Notes under the pieces: generated by a model
What the model was told of the DNA's origin: nothing
The model's database searches: none
What the model saw: only the letters and a program-made list of their open reading frames with translations
In this document: in pieces, positions 8,576 to 16,685 of the stretch
Numbering within the stretch: position 1 is the first letter of the stretch
Layout: each line of letters begins with the position of its first letter
Assembly (NCBI GenBank): GCA_039810485.1
Contig: JBDHXA010000030.1
Span: 1-32,153, forward strand
Reading direction: 5' to 3'
Origin: JADZAA01 sp039810485
GTDB lineage: Bacteria; Bacteroidota; Ignavibacteria; Kapaibacteriales; UBA961
DNA: 32,153 nucleotides
Translations under genes and position numbers: made by a program

Positions 8576-8596
8576 AGAGCTTTTTTAATCAAGAAT

Positions 8597-8983
8597 TTAT
8601 ACACGACGTTTCTTTGGTGGACGGCATCCGTTATGAGGCAATGGAGTATGATCCATAATTGTTAGAACTTCTAATCCAGCAGTTGTTAAAGCGCGTATAG
8701 CTGCTTCTCTGCCGGATCCTGGTCCTTTTACAACTACCTCTACTTTGCGAAGTCCCATTTCATACGCTTCTTTTGCTGCTCTTTCAGCTGAAACTTGCGA
8801 TGCGTAAGGAGTATTTTTCTTTGAGCCGCGGAAACCGTTTCGTCCGGCAGATGACCAGCATAATGCATTGCCATAAGTATCTGTGATAGTAACAATCACA
8901 TTGTTAAAAGATGCTTTAACAAATGCTCTGCCGTGAATATCAGTAACATTTTTTTTCTTTACTCTCTTTTTAACAGTAGCCAT
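8597..8983 (-). CDS. rpsK: Ribosomal protein S11
   Basis: This 30S platform protein binds the 690 and 790 loops of 16S rRNA near the E site. It has 128 residues of usual length, with the conserved HGRAFVKASFNNVIVTITD start, the GRNGFRGSKKNTPYA stretch and the family C terminus DHTPLPHNGCRPPKKRRV. It follows rpsM in the usual order. No rpsD comes after it. Confidence 0.98.
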   Translation of the reverse strand: MATVKKRVKKKNVTDIHGRAFVKASFNNVIVTITDTYGNALCWSSAGRNGFRGSKKNTPYASQVSAERAAKEAYEMGLRKVEVVVKGPGSGREAAIRALTTAGLEVLTIMDHTPLPHNGCRPPKKRRV

Positions 8984-9056
8984 TTTTATTATTGTAGTAA
9001 TTAATTAACTTACGTAACAGATGATAATTATGTGATGTTTATACGAGATTCTAATT

Positions 9057-9437
9057 CTATTTCTTCGCAGCTGCTTTCTTTTTGCCGGCAACTGTTTTGC
9101 GTCGTCCCTTGCGTGTTCGTGAATTGGTTCTTGTTCTTTGACCTCTTACGGGCAAGCCGCGACGGTGGCGTATTCCACGATAACATCCAATATCCATCAA
9201 TCGTTTTATATTAAGCTGCACTTCAGAACGCAATTGTCCTTCTACTTTATACTCTGCAATAACCTGCCTGATGCGAGCAATTTCCTCGTCTGTCCAATGT
9301 AGCACCCGCTTATCAAATGATAATCCGGCTTTTGTCAAGATATCTTCTGATGTTTTTTTTGCGACGCCATAAATATAGGTTAAGCCTATAACGCCACGTT
9401 TGTTTTTGGGTAGATCTATCCCTGCTATTCGAGCCAT
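9057..9437 (-). CDS. rpsM: Ribosomal protein S13
   Basis: This 30S head protein contacts L5 and P-site tRNA. It has 126 residues and begins MARIAGIDLPKNKRGVIGL, with the H2TH core in the middle and the basic tail HRRGLPVRGQRTRTNSRTRK, which reaches the tRNA. The tail ends in an Ala/Lys-rich stretch (AGKKKAAAKK). An AGGAG Shine-Dalgarno sequence precedes the ATG. It lies 15 bases after rpmJ. Confidence 0.98.
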   Translation of the reverse strand: MARIAGIDLPKNKRGVIGLTYIYGVAKKTSEDILTKAGLSFDKRVLHWTDEEIARIRQVIAEYKVEGQLRSEVQLNIKRLMDIGCYRGIRHRRGLPVRGQRTRTNSRTRKGRRKTVAGKKKAAAKK

Positions 9438-9452
9438 TTACTTACTCCTTTT

Positions 9453-9569
9453 TTATCCTTGACGTTGCTTAAATCGTGGATTCTTCTTGTTTATAATATA
9501 TACACGACCTTTTCGACGAACGATTTTATCGTCGGGATTGCGTTTTTTTACAGATGCTTGAACTTTCAT
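9453..9569 (-). CDS. rpmJ: Ribosomal protein L36, cysteine-free form
   Basis: A 38-codon gene between infA and rpsM, found by reading the minus strand. It begins MKVQASVKKRNPDDKIVRRK and ends KNPRFKQRQG. Length, position and the KIVRRKGRVYII core identify L36. The zinc ligands of the common form (two Cys near residue 11, then Cys and His later) are all absent: positions where the common form reads ICRNC read RNPDD here. This is the C-minus type, which does not bind zinc and is known from Bacteroidota and other lineages. The reading frame is intact, from an ATG to a TAA. Confidence 0.95.
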   Translation of the reverse strand: MKVQASVKKRNPDDKIVRRKGRVYIINKKNPRFKQRQG

Positions 9570-9631
9570 TTTTTTTCTTTATAATACTTGACAGTCATTT
9601 ATCTAATTTACTAAGATTTACAATTGCAAAT

Positions 9632-9850
9632 CTATCTATAGCGATATACTATTCTTCCCTTGGTCAAATCATAAGGAGATAATTCTACCGTTACTTTATC
9701 TCCTTGAAGAATCTTAATAAAATTCATTCTCATTTTACCAGATATATGCGCTAAAACTTGATGTCCATTATCTAATTTTACTATGAACTGAGTATTGGGC
9801 AAAGTTTCTTCTATCACACCATCAACGCGAATTATATCCTGTTTTGGCAT
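9632..9850 (-). CDS. infA: Translation initiation factor IF-1
   Basis: IF-1 blocks the A site of the 30S subunit during initiation and helps IF-2 and IF-3. The 72-residue protein is a single OB fold with typical sequence: MPKQDIIRVDGVIEETLPNT, VLAHISGKMRMNFIKI and a SPYDLTKGRIVYRYR end. Its size matches the family exactly. The start is 5 bases after the map stop, in the normal spc-operon order map-infA-rpmJ. Confidence 0.98.
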   Translation of the reverse strand: MPKQDIIRVDGVIEETLPNTQFIVKLDNGHQVLAHISGKMRMNFIKILQGDKVTVELSPYDLTKGRIVYRYR

Positions 9851-9855
9851 AAATC

Positions 9856-10635
9856 TTAATTAGCAAGCGTTAAAATTATTGGTTTTCCTTCTTCGACTAC
9901 AACTGTATGTTCAAAATGTGCAGACGGCATTTTATCAGAAGTGTAAATTGTCCATCCATCATCGGCAGTATTGACATGATAGTCACCCATATTCACCATC
10001 GGCTCAATAGCTAATGTTTGACCTTTTCTAAGTTTATCATTAGGAAAATGCGTGCGATAGAGCAATGGCGGAACAAAATTCGGAATAGAAGGATCTTCGT
10101 GTAAATTCTTTCCAACTCCATGACCCGTTAACTCTCTAACTATCGAAAATCCATTACTTTCGACATAATTTTGAATAGCTCGTGAAATATCATACACTTT
10201 GTTTCTTGCCACAGCTTTTTCTATGCCTAAATACAAAGATTTTTCTGTTATGTCAAGTAATTTTTTTTTTTCAATACTTATTGTTCCAACAGGGAAAGTC
10301 CGGGCTCCGTCTCCATAATAACCGTTAAGCTTTACACCGCAATCTATGCTTACTATTTCACCTTCAATTAATTTACGCTTATTAGATGGGATCCCATGGA
10401 CTACTTCTTCTTCAACAGATATGCAAAGTGAGTTTGGGAAACCTCTATACCCTTTAAATGCTGGCTCTGCTCCTTTGCTTTTTATGTAATCTTCGGCAAT
10501 TTCATCTAATTCAGATGTCGAAATACCAGATATTACTTGCTTTCCAACTAAATCTATTGTTTCTGCTACAATTCGACATGCTTGCTCAATATAATTCAGT
10601 GAGTTCAATCCAATTATATTTGGCGCAGAATACAT
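9856..10635 (-). CDS. map: Methionine aminopeptidase, type I
   Basis: Map removes the N-terminal Met from nascent proteins when the second residue is small. All five dimetal ligands can be placed: D98 (IDCG), D109 (GDGARTF), H172 (GHGVG), E211 (AIEPMV) and E242 (FEHTVVV). The substrate-binding H80 (VVHGIPS) is also present. The 259-residue length fits type Ia, without the N-terminal SH3 or zinc extension. It lies between secY and infA, the usual position. Confidence 0.97.
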   Translation of the reverse strand: MYSAPNIIGLNSLNYIEQACRIVAETIDLVGKQVISGISTSELDEIAEDYIKSKGAEPAFKGYRGFPNSLCISVEEEVVHGIPSNKRKLIEGEIVSIDCGVKLNGYYGDGARTFPVGTISIEKKKLLDITEKSLYLGIEKAVARNKVYDISRAIQNYVESNGFSIVRELTGHGVGKNLHEDPSIPNFVPPLLYRTHFPNDKLRKGQTLAIEPMVNMGDYHVNTADDGWTIYTSDKMPSAHFEHTVVVEEGKPIILTLAN

Positions 10636-10681
10636 TTAATTAAATTATTTGTTGCAACTTATAATATACTGCTGAAGCGGA

Positions 10682-12019
10682 TTAATATCCGCCGGCTCCC
10701 AATGAAGCGCGACCTCTCATTTTGCCGCTTTTCATAAATCCATCGTAATGTCGCATTAGTAAATAAGACTCAACTTGTTGTAATGTGTCTAATGCAACGC
10801 CAACTATGATGAGCAAGCTAGTGCCTCCAAAAAATGAAGCCAATGTTGGAGGGACATTAAGTACATGTGTTACAAATGTTGGAAGTATGGCGACCAATGC
10901 TAAAAACAGAGAACCTGGCAATGTAATTTTCGTAAGTATATTTTCCACATAATCAGCTGTTGGTTTGCCGGGACGAATACCGGGAATAAAACTACCCTGC
11001 TTTTTAAGATTTTCAGCTATTTCTTTTGGATTAAATATAATAGCAGTATAAAAGTAAGTAAAAAAGACGATAGTTACACCATATATGAAGGCGTATACAA
11101 AAGATCTTTCTGAAAATATTTTTGCCATATCCTGAGCAATAGTACTACCAGGAAAAAAACTCAATATTGTATTAGGAATAAACAGCATTGATTGTGCAAA
11201 AATTATTGGCATTACCCCCGCAGTATTCATTCGTAATGGGATGTATTGAGTTGTGCCCCCATATTGTTTTTTTCCGACAACTCTTTTGGGTTGTTGCACC
11301 GGTATTTTTCTTGTGCCTTGAGTTACTAACACAACAGCTGCAATTATAAATACAAGAATTCCGAGCATTATTATATCTACTATCCAAGGACGGCTACCGA
11401 TACTAATCAATTGAAATTCTTGCCCGATGGCAGATGGGAATCTTGCAATAATTCCAATAAATATTATTAGAGAAATGCCATTTCCAATTCCGCGTTCGGT
11501 TATTTGCTCACCAAGCCACATTAAAAATATGGTGCCGCTTGTGAGAAGTATTATAGAGCTTATTGTAAAGAACATGCCCGCGTCGGGCACTGCATTTGCA
11601 GTATGTGCAACTTTAATGCTTACACCCCAAGATTGGAGTGCCGCCAATAATACAGTAACATAACGCGTATATTGATTGATTTTTCTTCTTCCATCTTCAC
11701 CTTCTCTTTGCATCTTTTGTATTTCAGGAACAACTATAGCTGCAAGTTGAAATATAATAGATGCTGAAATATATGGCATTATTCCAAGTGCAAAAATTGC
11801 TGCATTGGAAAATGCACCGCCTACAAATAAGTCATACAATCCAAATAATGTATTAGAATCGGTGTGCGAAGCCGCTTGCATAGCATTAACATCTACGCCC
11901 GGCAAAGTAATGTATGCTCCAATTCTAACGCCAACTAAAACTATTAGAGTGAATAATATTCTATCTTTAAGTTCAGTTATTCGGAAAATATTATTGAAAG
12001 TTTGAACGAAATTAGCCAT
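10682..12019 (-). CDS. secY: Protein translocase subunit SecY
   Basis: The channel-forming subunit of the Sec translocon in the cytoplasmic membrane. The 445 residues show ten hydrophobic helices. Family stretches include the N-terminal ELKDRILFTL and the loop GIGNGISLIIF. The cytosolic loop RPGKPTADYVENILTKIT binds SecA or the ribosome. The start overlaps the end of rplO by 8 bases, which suggests coupled translation. secE and secG are not in the window. Confidence 0.98.
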   Translation of the reverse strand: MANFVQTFNNIFRITELKDRILFTLIVLVGVRIGAYITLPGVDVNAMQAASHTDSNTLFGLYDLFVGGAFSNAAIFALGIMPYISASIIFQLAAIVVPEIQKMQREGEDGRRKINQYTRYVTVLLAALQSWGVSIKVAHTANAVPDAGMFFTISSIILLTSGTIFLMWLGEQITERGIGNGISLIIFIGIIARFPSAIGQEFQLISIGSRPWIVDIIMLGILVFIIAAVVLVTQGTRKIPVQQPKRVVGKKQYGGTTQYIPLRMNTAGVMPIIFAQSMLFIPNTILSFFPGSTIAQDMAKIFSERSFVYAFIYGVTIVFFTYFYTAIIFNPKEIAENLKKQGSFIPGIRPGKPTADYVENILTKITLPGSLFLALVAILPTFVTHVLNVPPTLASFFGGTSLLIIVGVALDTLQQVESYLLMRHYDGFMKSGKMRGRASLGAGGY

Positions 12020-12473
12020 TTGTAGTTACTGTGCCTCCAGCAGATTCAATTTTAGCAATTGCAGATGCTGAGAATTTTTCGGATGAAACATGTACAATTG
12101 CATGCAAATCACCATTGCCGAGTATTTTGCAAGGTATTGTTTTCTTTCTTATAACACCTAACTCATATAAAACATCGGATGTGATTATACCATTCGTTAT
12201 TTTGTTTGAATCAACTAAATTTTGTAAAACAGCAACATTAACTGTCTGATATTCTACTCTAAAAGGATTTTTAAAACCAAATTTAGGAACACGGCGAGCT
12301 AAAGGCATTTGTCCGCCTTCAAAACCAATTTTTGATTTTACACCGGATCTGGATCCATGTCCCTTATGGCCTCTTGTTGATGTCCCACCATGTCCTGATC
12401 CTGGTCCTCGTCCGATTCTCTTTCGTTTTTTGGTAGAGCCTTTAGCTACTATGAGATTTCCAATATGTTTCAT
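12012..12473 (-). CDS. rplO: Ribosomal protein L15
   Basis: A late-assembly 50S protein with 153 residues. The Gly/Arg/Lys-rich N terminus (GRGPGSGHGGTSTRGHKG) threads into rRNA. FEGGQMPLARRVPKFGF follows, and the C-terminal globular part ends SAGGTVTTNG. It overlaps secY at its 3' end and follows rpmD by 11 bases. Confidence 0.98.
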   Translation of the reverse strand: MKHIGNLIVAKGSTKKRKRIGRGPGSGHGGTSTRGHKGHGSRSGVKSKIGFEGGQMPLARRVPKFGFKNPFRVEYQTVNVAVLQNLVDSNKITNGIITSDVLYELGVIRKKTIPCKILGNGDLHAIVHVSSEKFSASAIAKIESAGGTVTTNG

Positions 12474-12484
12474 ATTCGGCTATT

Positions 12485-12670
12485 TTATATGTTTATTTTT
12501 TCAATTTTAACCAAATGCTTTACAGAGTTAATCATACCTGAAATTTGAGGTGTAAGAATATGATCTGCATAATAATTTGGCCTTCCTAATCCTAAAGCTT
12601 TAATTGTTGCTTTTTGATAGTCCTTTGTTTTGATTGTGCTTTTTACTTGAGTTACACGAATTCTATCCAT
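12485..12670 (-). CDS. rpmD: Ribosomal protein L30
   Basis: A small 50S protein. The open frame reaches upstream to a TTG at 12712 inside the end of rpsE. The ATG at 12670 is preferred because AAGGAT lies 7 bases before it and because it yields 61 residues, the normal L30 length, starting MDRIRVTQVKSTI. The core KALGLGRPNYYADH and HLVKIEKINI match the family. Confidence 0.95.
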   Translation of the reverse strand: MDRIRVTQVKSTIKTKDYQKATIKALGLGRPNYYADHILTPQISGMINSVKHLVKIEKINI

Positions 12671-12704
12671 TTTTAAATCCTTGTTAAAGGTACTAATCGT
12701 TAAT

Positions 12705-13208
12705 TCAGCCAAACATTACTTTTTCTAATGTAATTCCGCGCCTATCTGCAACAGATTTTGCATCTTCTAATTGCATCAAAGCTTCAAATGTTGCCTTTAC
12801 CATATTATGAGAATTAGATGAGCCCAAGCTTTTTGTTAATACATCTTGGATACCGGCTAATTCTAATACTGCTCTAATGCCGCCGCCAGCTATAACGCCA
12901 GTTCCTGCCGTAGCTGGACGCAAAAGAACTTTAGCAGCGCCAAATCTTCCTACAACATCATGTGGTATTGAATTATCTTGCAACTGAACATGTATAACAT
13001 TTTTTTTTGCTGATTCTGTTGCTTTGGTAACCGCATCAACTACTTCGCTTGCCTTGCCTAAACCGTATCCAATATTTCCGTTACCGTCGCCTACTACTAC
13101 TATGGCTGAGAAGTTAAATCGCCTTCCACCTTTAACAACTTTAGCTGTGCGTCCCACATGAACTAAACGATCTTTTAAATCTAATTCCGATACTTTAACT
13201 TTTGGCAC
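12705..13208 (-). CDS. rpsE: Ribosomal protein S5
   Basis: A 30S protein near the mRNA entry and decoding centre. The start is GTG, supported by AGGAGA five bases upstream. The 167 residues contain the dsRNA-binding N-terminal half (LVHVGRTAKVVKGGRRFNFS, then VGDGNGNIGYGLGKASEV). The C-terminal half has RPATAGTGVIAGGGIRAVLE and SSNSHNMVKATFEAL. Glycine-rich loop residues linked to spectinomycin response are of normal type. Confidence 0.98.
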   Translation of the reverse strand: MPKVKVSELDLKDRLVHVGRTAKVVKGGRRFNFSAIVVVGDGNGNIGYGLGKASEVVDAVTKATESAKKNVIHVQLQDNSIPHDVVGRFGAAKVLLRPATAGTGVIAGGGIRAVLELAGIQDVLTKSLGSSNSHNMVKATFEALMQLEDAKSVADRRGITLEKVMFG

Positions 13209-13233
13209 TATTATCTCCTAATGCGAAAAACAA

Positions 13234-13599
13234 TTAGAAATTTAAACCGGCTTCTCTTGCTCCATCCGCCAAAGCCTTTATACGACCATGATAAATATAT
13301 CCGTTTCTATCAAATGCAACTTTAGAAATGTTCTTTTTTATGGCTCGTATAGCGAGAAGTTCTCCCACTTTTTTGCTTGTGGAGGATTTTGATGTAATAT
13401 TTTCGGAGTGTTTTATATCTGTATCTAACGATGATGCAGAAACTAACGTTACCGAGCTGACATCATCAATAATTTGAGCATAGATATGTCCCAAGCTGCG
13501 AAACACTGATAAGCGTGGGCGTTCGGGGGTCCCAAATATATTTTTGCGAACGCGTGTTTTTCTTCTATGCCTTCTATCGTTTTTATTAGCTAAAGCCAT
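13234..13599 (-). CDS. rplR: Ribosomal protein L18
   Basis: This 50S protein helps bind 5S rRNA to the central protuberance with L5. It has 121 residues with the basic N terminus (RRHRRKTRVRKNIFG), RPRLSVFRSLGHIYAQIID, and the end AFDRNGYIYHGRIKALADGA followed by REAGLNF. It fits the spc order between rplF and rpsE. Confidence 0.98.
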   Translation of the reverse strand: MALANKNDRRHRRKTRVRKNIFGTPERPRLSVFRSLGHIYAQIIDDVSSVTLVSASSLDTDIKHSENITSKSSTSKKVGELLAIRAIKKNISKVAFDRNGYIYHGRIKALADGAREAGLNF

Positions 13600-13624
13600 A
13601 TTGCACTATCTTCAATAATGATTA

Positions 13625-14164
13625 TTATTTACCTGCTGATTTTCCTGCTTTGCGTCGAATTTGCTCTCCTTCATACCGTACGCCTTTTCCTTTGTAAGGT
13701 TCAGGAGGTCTTATGGATCTTACCTTTGCAGCAATTTCTCCGACAACTTTTTTGTCGATGCCTTTAATATGGATCTGTGTCGGCACAGGAACTGCAAACT
13801 CAACTCCGTCAGGTGGGATTATAAGTATTTGGTGTGAAAAACCGAGCAATAATGCAAGTTTATTGCCTCGTAATTCTGCTCTGTAACCTACGCCTTCTAT
13901 AATTAAATTACGCTGGAATCCAATAGAAACTCCTTGAATAGCATTTGCAGTAAGAGCTCTTGTTAATCCATGTAAAGCACGAACTTTTTTATCATCATTC
14001 GAGCGTTGAAATTCCAATATATTATTATTTACAGTGTAAGTAATTTGGTCCGGTATGGCAACTTGTAATTCTCCTTTCGGACCTTTTGCTTTTACTATTC
14101 CATCTGTAATGTTAAGTTGAATGCCATTAGGTATGGCTATCGGACGTTTTCCAATACGTGACAC
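13625..14164 (-). CDS. rplF: Ribosomal protein L6
   Basis: A 50S protein near the factor-binding site, built of two similar domains. It starts with GTG, with AGGAGA 7 bases upstream, and reads MSRIGKRPIAIPNGI. The second domain has GVGYRAELRGNKLALLLGFS and the C-terminal IRPPEPYKGKGVRYEGEQIR with RRKAGKSAGK. The 179 residues are the expected length. Confidence 0.98.
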   Translation of the reverse strand: MSRIGKRPIAIPNGIQLNITDGIVKAKGPKGELQVAIPDQITYTVNNNILEFQRSNDDKKVRALHGLTRALTANAIQGVSIGFQRNLIIEGVGYRAELRGNKLALLLGFSHQILIIPPDGVEFAVPVPTQIHIKGIDKKVVGEIAAKVRSIRPPEPYKGKGVRYEGEQIRRKAGKSAGK

Positions 14165-14178
14165 GATTTAATCTCCTA

Positions 14179-14574
14179 TTACCATACTGTACAAATTATT
14201 TCACCGCCTGCATTTTGTCGTCTTGCTTCTTTATCAGACATTACTCCCTTTGAAGTTGAAATGATAGAAAGACCTAATCCATTTCTAACTCTTGGCAATT
14301 TATCTACCGAAGCATACATTCGTCTTCCGGGAGTGCTGATACGAGTTATCTCTTTTATTGCAGACGAACCGTTATTATATTTAAGCCATACTCTTATTAC
14401 ATTAAAATTGTTTTTATTTACAATTTCAAAGTTAGAAATATAACCAGCATCTTTTAATATAGATGCAATTGCACTTTTCATATTAGAAGATGGTGTGTCC
14501 ACTTTTTTATGCTTTGCATATCCGGCATTACGAATACGCGTCAAAAAATCTGATATTGTATCTGTTACAGGCAT
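14179..14574 (-). CDS. rpsH: Ribosomal protein S8
   Basis: A primary 16S rRNA-binding protein. It has 131 residues: MPVTDTISDFLTRIRNAGYA at the start and the family C terminus with RRMYASVDKLPRVRNGLGLS, then ISTSKGVMSDKEARRQNAGG. In E. coli S8 is the spc-operon repressor. No matching RNA target was identified here. Confidence 0.98.
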   Translation of the reverse strand: MPVTDTISDFLTRIRNAGYAKHKKVDTPSSNMKSAIASILKDAGYISNFEIVNKNNFNVIRVWLKYNNGSSAIKEITRISTPGRRMYASVDKLPRVRNGLGLSIISTSKGVMSDKEARRQNAGGEIICTVW

Positions 14575-14606
14575 ATATTATCTCGGAACATAAAACTATT
14601 AAGTAT

Positions 14607-14876
14607 TTACCAGCTTGACTTACGAACTCCAGGCAACTTTCCATCTAATGCTAATTGTCGAAAGACGTTACGGCACAAACCAAATTTACGATAAACGCCC
14701 TTTCCTCTTCCTGTTACGCTGCAACGATTTCTAACTCTCGTTTGGGAACTATTTCGTGGAAGAAGCTGCAAAGCATCATAATTTTTAGTCTTTTTCAATT
14801 CTTCCCGAAGAACAGCATATTTATCAACCAATTTCTTTCGTTTTTCATTTCTGGCTGTAACACTTGTTTTAGCCAT
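14607..14876 (-). CDS. rpsN: Ribosomal protein S14, zinc-free long form
   Basis: A 30S head protein. The 89-residue length and the lack of the paired CxxC zinc motifs mark the long C-minus type. The C-terminal core RNRCSVTGRGKGVYRKFGLC and FRQLALDGKLPGVRKSSW is canonical. GAGGAT lies just before the ATG. Together with the cysteine-free L36, it shows reduced zinc use in this ribosome. Confidence 0.97.
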   Translation of the reverse strand: MAKTSVTARNEKRKKLVDKYAVLREELKKTKNYDALQLLPRNSSQTRVRNRCSVTGRGKGVYRKFGLCRNVFRQLALDGKLPGVRKSSW

Positions 14877-14906
14877 AACATCCTCTTTTTCTAATAATTA
14901 TTGTTT

Positions 14907-15536
14907 TTATTTTCTAAATGGGAATCCAAATTCTTGCAATAAAGCTACTGCTTCTTCATCAGTTTTAGCTGTTGTTACGAATGTAATATCCATTCCTGTT
15001 ATTCTGCTAACTTTATCCACGTCTATTTCAGGAAATATAATTTGTTCTTTAACACCTATAGTAAGATTGCCTCGTCCGTCTAATCCCTTATCAGAGAAAC
15101 CTCTAAAATCTCTGATACGAGGAGATGCTATGTTTATGAATCTGTCTAAAAACTCATACATTCTGGCACGTCTTAAAGTTACGTGACATCCGATTGGAAG
15201 ACCTGCGCGCAATTTAAAATTTGCTATTGCTTTCTTTGCACGAGATATTGCCGGACGTTGACCACATATTAATTCAAGCTCGTTAACAGCAGATTGCAAA
15301 AGACGTTGATCCGTGGTAGCTGCTCCTACTCCCATATTTATACAAATTTTTGTAACTCTGGGAATTTGCATTACAGATAAATATCCAAAGCGTTTCATCA
15401 TTGCCGGTACAACTTGCTCTTTATAGAAAGAATAAAGACGCGGAAATGGTATTTCACCTTGATATTCTTCGAGTCGTTTGCCTTCTGGTTTTATTTCAGA
15501 CTTTTTTGATGTTTGCGGTGTTTTTAAATTTGCCAT
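14907..15536 (-). CDS. rplE: Ribosomal protein L5 with an N-terminal extension
   Basis: L5 binds 5S rRNA and contacts S13 and P-site tRNA. The core starts near residue 32 (RLYSFYKEQVVPAMMKRFGY) and includes CGQRPAISRAKKAIANFKLR and the DVDKVSRITGMDITFVTTAK end. About 30 Lys/Glu/Pro-rich residues precede the core, giving 209 instead of about 180. The only early ATG is the one used, and it has no clear Shine-Dalgarno sequence, so the extension is likely but not proven. Confidence 0.95.
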   Translation of the reverse strand: MANLKTPQTSKKSEIKPEGKRLEEYQGEIPFPRLYSFYKEQVVPAMMKRFGYLSVMQIPRVTKICINMGVGAATTDQRLLQSAVNELELICGQRPAISRAKKAIANFKLRAGLPIGCHVTLRRARMYEFLDRFINIASPRIRDFRGFSDKGLDGRGNLTIGVKEQIIFPEIDVDKVSRITGMDITFVTTAKTDEEAVALLQEFGFPFRK

Positions 15537-15568
15537 GAATTTACGCTATACATTGAATTATCTTATTT

Positions 15569-15946
15569 TCAACTATTCGTTTTTTCTTTTTTAGAATTAT
15601 TACATACATTAGAATAATGAATTGGCATTTCCAATTTAATTATACCTCCTTGAGGATTCGTTTGTGTTGGTTTCGCATGTTTAGTTCTAATGTTTACACC
15701 CTCAACTGTAACTTTCAATTTTTTATAATCAACAGAAATTACTCTACCAATTTTATTGCGGTCATTTCCTGTTAAAACTCGTACGATACTCCCTTTTTGA
15801 ATTTTTTTATTTTTTTTATTACTCTCAACGTTATCTCTCTCTTTTTTATTGACAACAGAAACTTCTGATGTTACTTTGCCTGTTTTATTTCTGTTTTTTA
15901 GATTGGGATCACTTACGATATTGTCTTTTTTATTTTCGGATTTCAT
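15569..15946 (-). CDS. rplX: Ribosomal protein L24 with a basic N-terminal extension
   Basis: An assembly-initiator 50S protein with a KOW motif (KGSIVRVLTGNDRNKIGRVI). The open frame also has an ATG at 15967 inside rplN. The ATG at 15946 is preferred because GGAGG lies 9 bases before it and it begins just after the rplN stop. This gives 125 residues. About 45 Lys/Asn/Glu-rich residues precede the KOW domain, more than usual for bacterial L24. The C-terminal loop NPQGGIIKLEMPIHYSNV is normal. Confidence 0.95.
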   Translation of the reverse strand: MKSENKKDNIVSDPNLKNRNKTGKVTSEVSVVNKKERDNVESNKKNKKIQKGSIVRVLTGNDRNKIGRVISVDYKKLKVTVEGVNIRTKHAKPTQTNPQGGIIKLEMPIHYSNVCNNSKKEKTNS

Positions 15947-15947
15947 A

Positions 15948-16316
15948 TTATAAAACCTCCGGCGCAAGAGAAACTATTTTCATATAATTTTTTTCGCGTA
16001 ATTCTCGTGCAACCGGCCCAAATATGCGTGTTCCTTTAGGTTCGCCTTGATTGTTAAGAATTACAGCTGCATTTTCGTCAAATCTAATATAAGATCCATC
16101 TTTTCTTTGAATTTCCTTTTTTGTGCGAACTATAACTGCTTTGCAAACTTCACCCTTTTTAACATTTGAATTAGGTATTGCAACTTTTACAGATGCTACT
16201 ATAATATCTCCGACACCTGCATATCGCTTTTCATGCCCGCCTAAAACTCTTATACAACGCAAGCGTTTAGCACCAGAATTATCGGCCACTACCAAATTTG
16301 TTTCTTCTTGAATCAT
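15948..16316 (-). CDS. rplN: Ribosomal protein L14
   Basis: A 50S interface protein that contacts 16S helix 44 and is the binding site of the silencing factor RsfS. It has 122 residues with MIQEETNLVVADNSGAKRLR, then VLGGHEKRYAGVGDIIVASV, then FDENAAVILNNQGEPKGTRI and GPVARELREKNYMKIVSLAP. The length matches the family exactly. Confidence 0.98.
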   Translation of the reverse strand: MIQEETNLVVADNSGAKRLRCIRVLGGHEKRYAGVGDIIVASVKVAIPNSNVKKGEVCKAVIVRTKKEIQRKDGSYIRFDENAAVILNNQGEPKGTRIFGPVARELREKNYMKIVSLAPEVL

Positions 16317-16332
16317 AAATTCCTCTCAATTT

Positions 16333-16632
16333 TTATTGTGCATGCTCAATTACATCAAGCAAAAGCCAACGTTTTCTTGCGCTTAATGGACGACTTTCAA
16401 TAACTCGTACAATATCACCTATATTACAAACATTGTTTTCATCATGAGCCATTACTTTTTTTGTCTTTTTGTAATATTTCTTATAAATCGGATGCTGCAC
16501 TTGCCGTTCTATTGCAACTATAATTGTTTTTTCCATTTTCTTTCCGCTTACAACTTTCCCTTGGCGAATTTTTTTTCCCTTATTATCGCCAGCTGTTACA
16601 ATTGCAGAATGAGATTCTATTATTGTTTCCAT
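16333..16632 (-). CDS. rpsQ: Ribosomal protein S17
   Basis: An OB-fold 30S protein that binds 16S rRNA in the 5' domain. The core (from about residue 23) reads QGKVVSGKKMEKTIIVAIER and later GDIVRVIESRPLSARKRWLL. A 20-residue N-terminal stretch precedes the core, giving 99 residues. No closer in-frame ATG fits, so the extension is probably real. Confidence 0.97.
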   Translation of the reverse strand: METIIESHSAIVTAGDNKGKKIRQGKVVSGKKMEKTIIVAIERQVQHPIYKKYYKKTKKVMAHDENNVCNIGDIVRVIESRPLSARKRWLLLDVIEHAQ

Positions 16633-16685
16633 AAATAACTTTTTAATTTTTTCAATTTGCTATGACGCAACCTTGTATTATTCAA

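Noticed and set aside
12670..12712. TTG start giving a 75-residue L30
   Set aside because: The ATG at 12670 has a better Shine-Dalgarno sequence and gives the family length.
15947..15967. Upstream L24 start inside rplN
   Set aside because: The GGAGG that would serve the next ATG is coding in this version, and no Shine-Dalgarno sequence precedes 15967.
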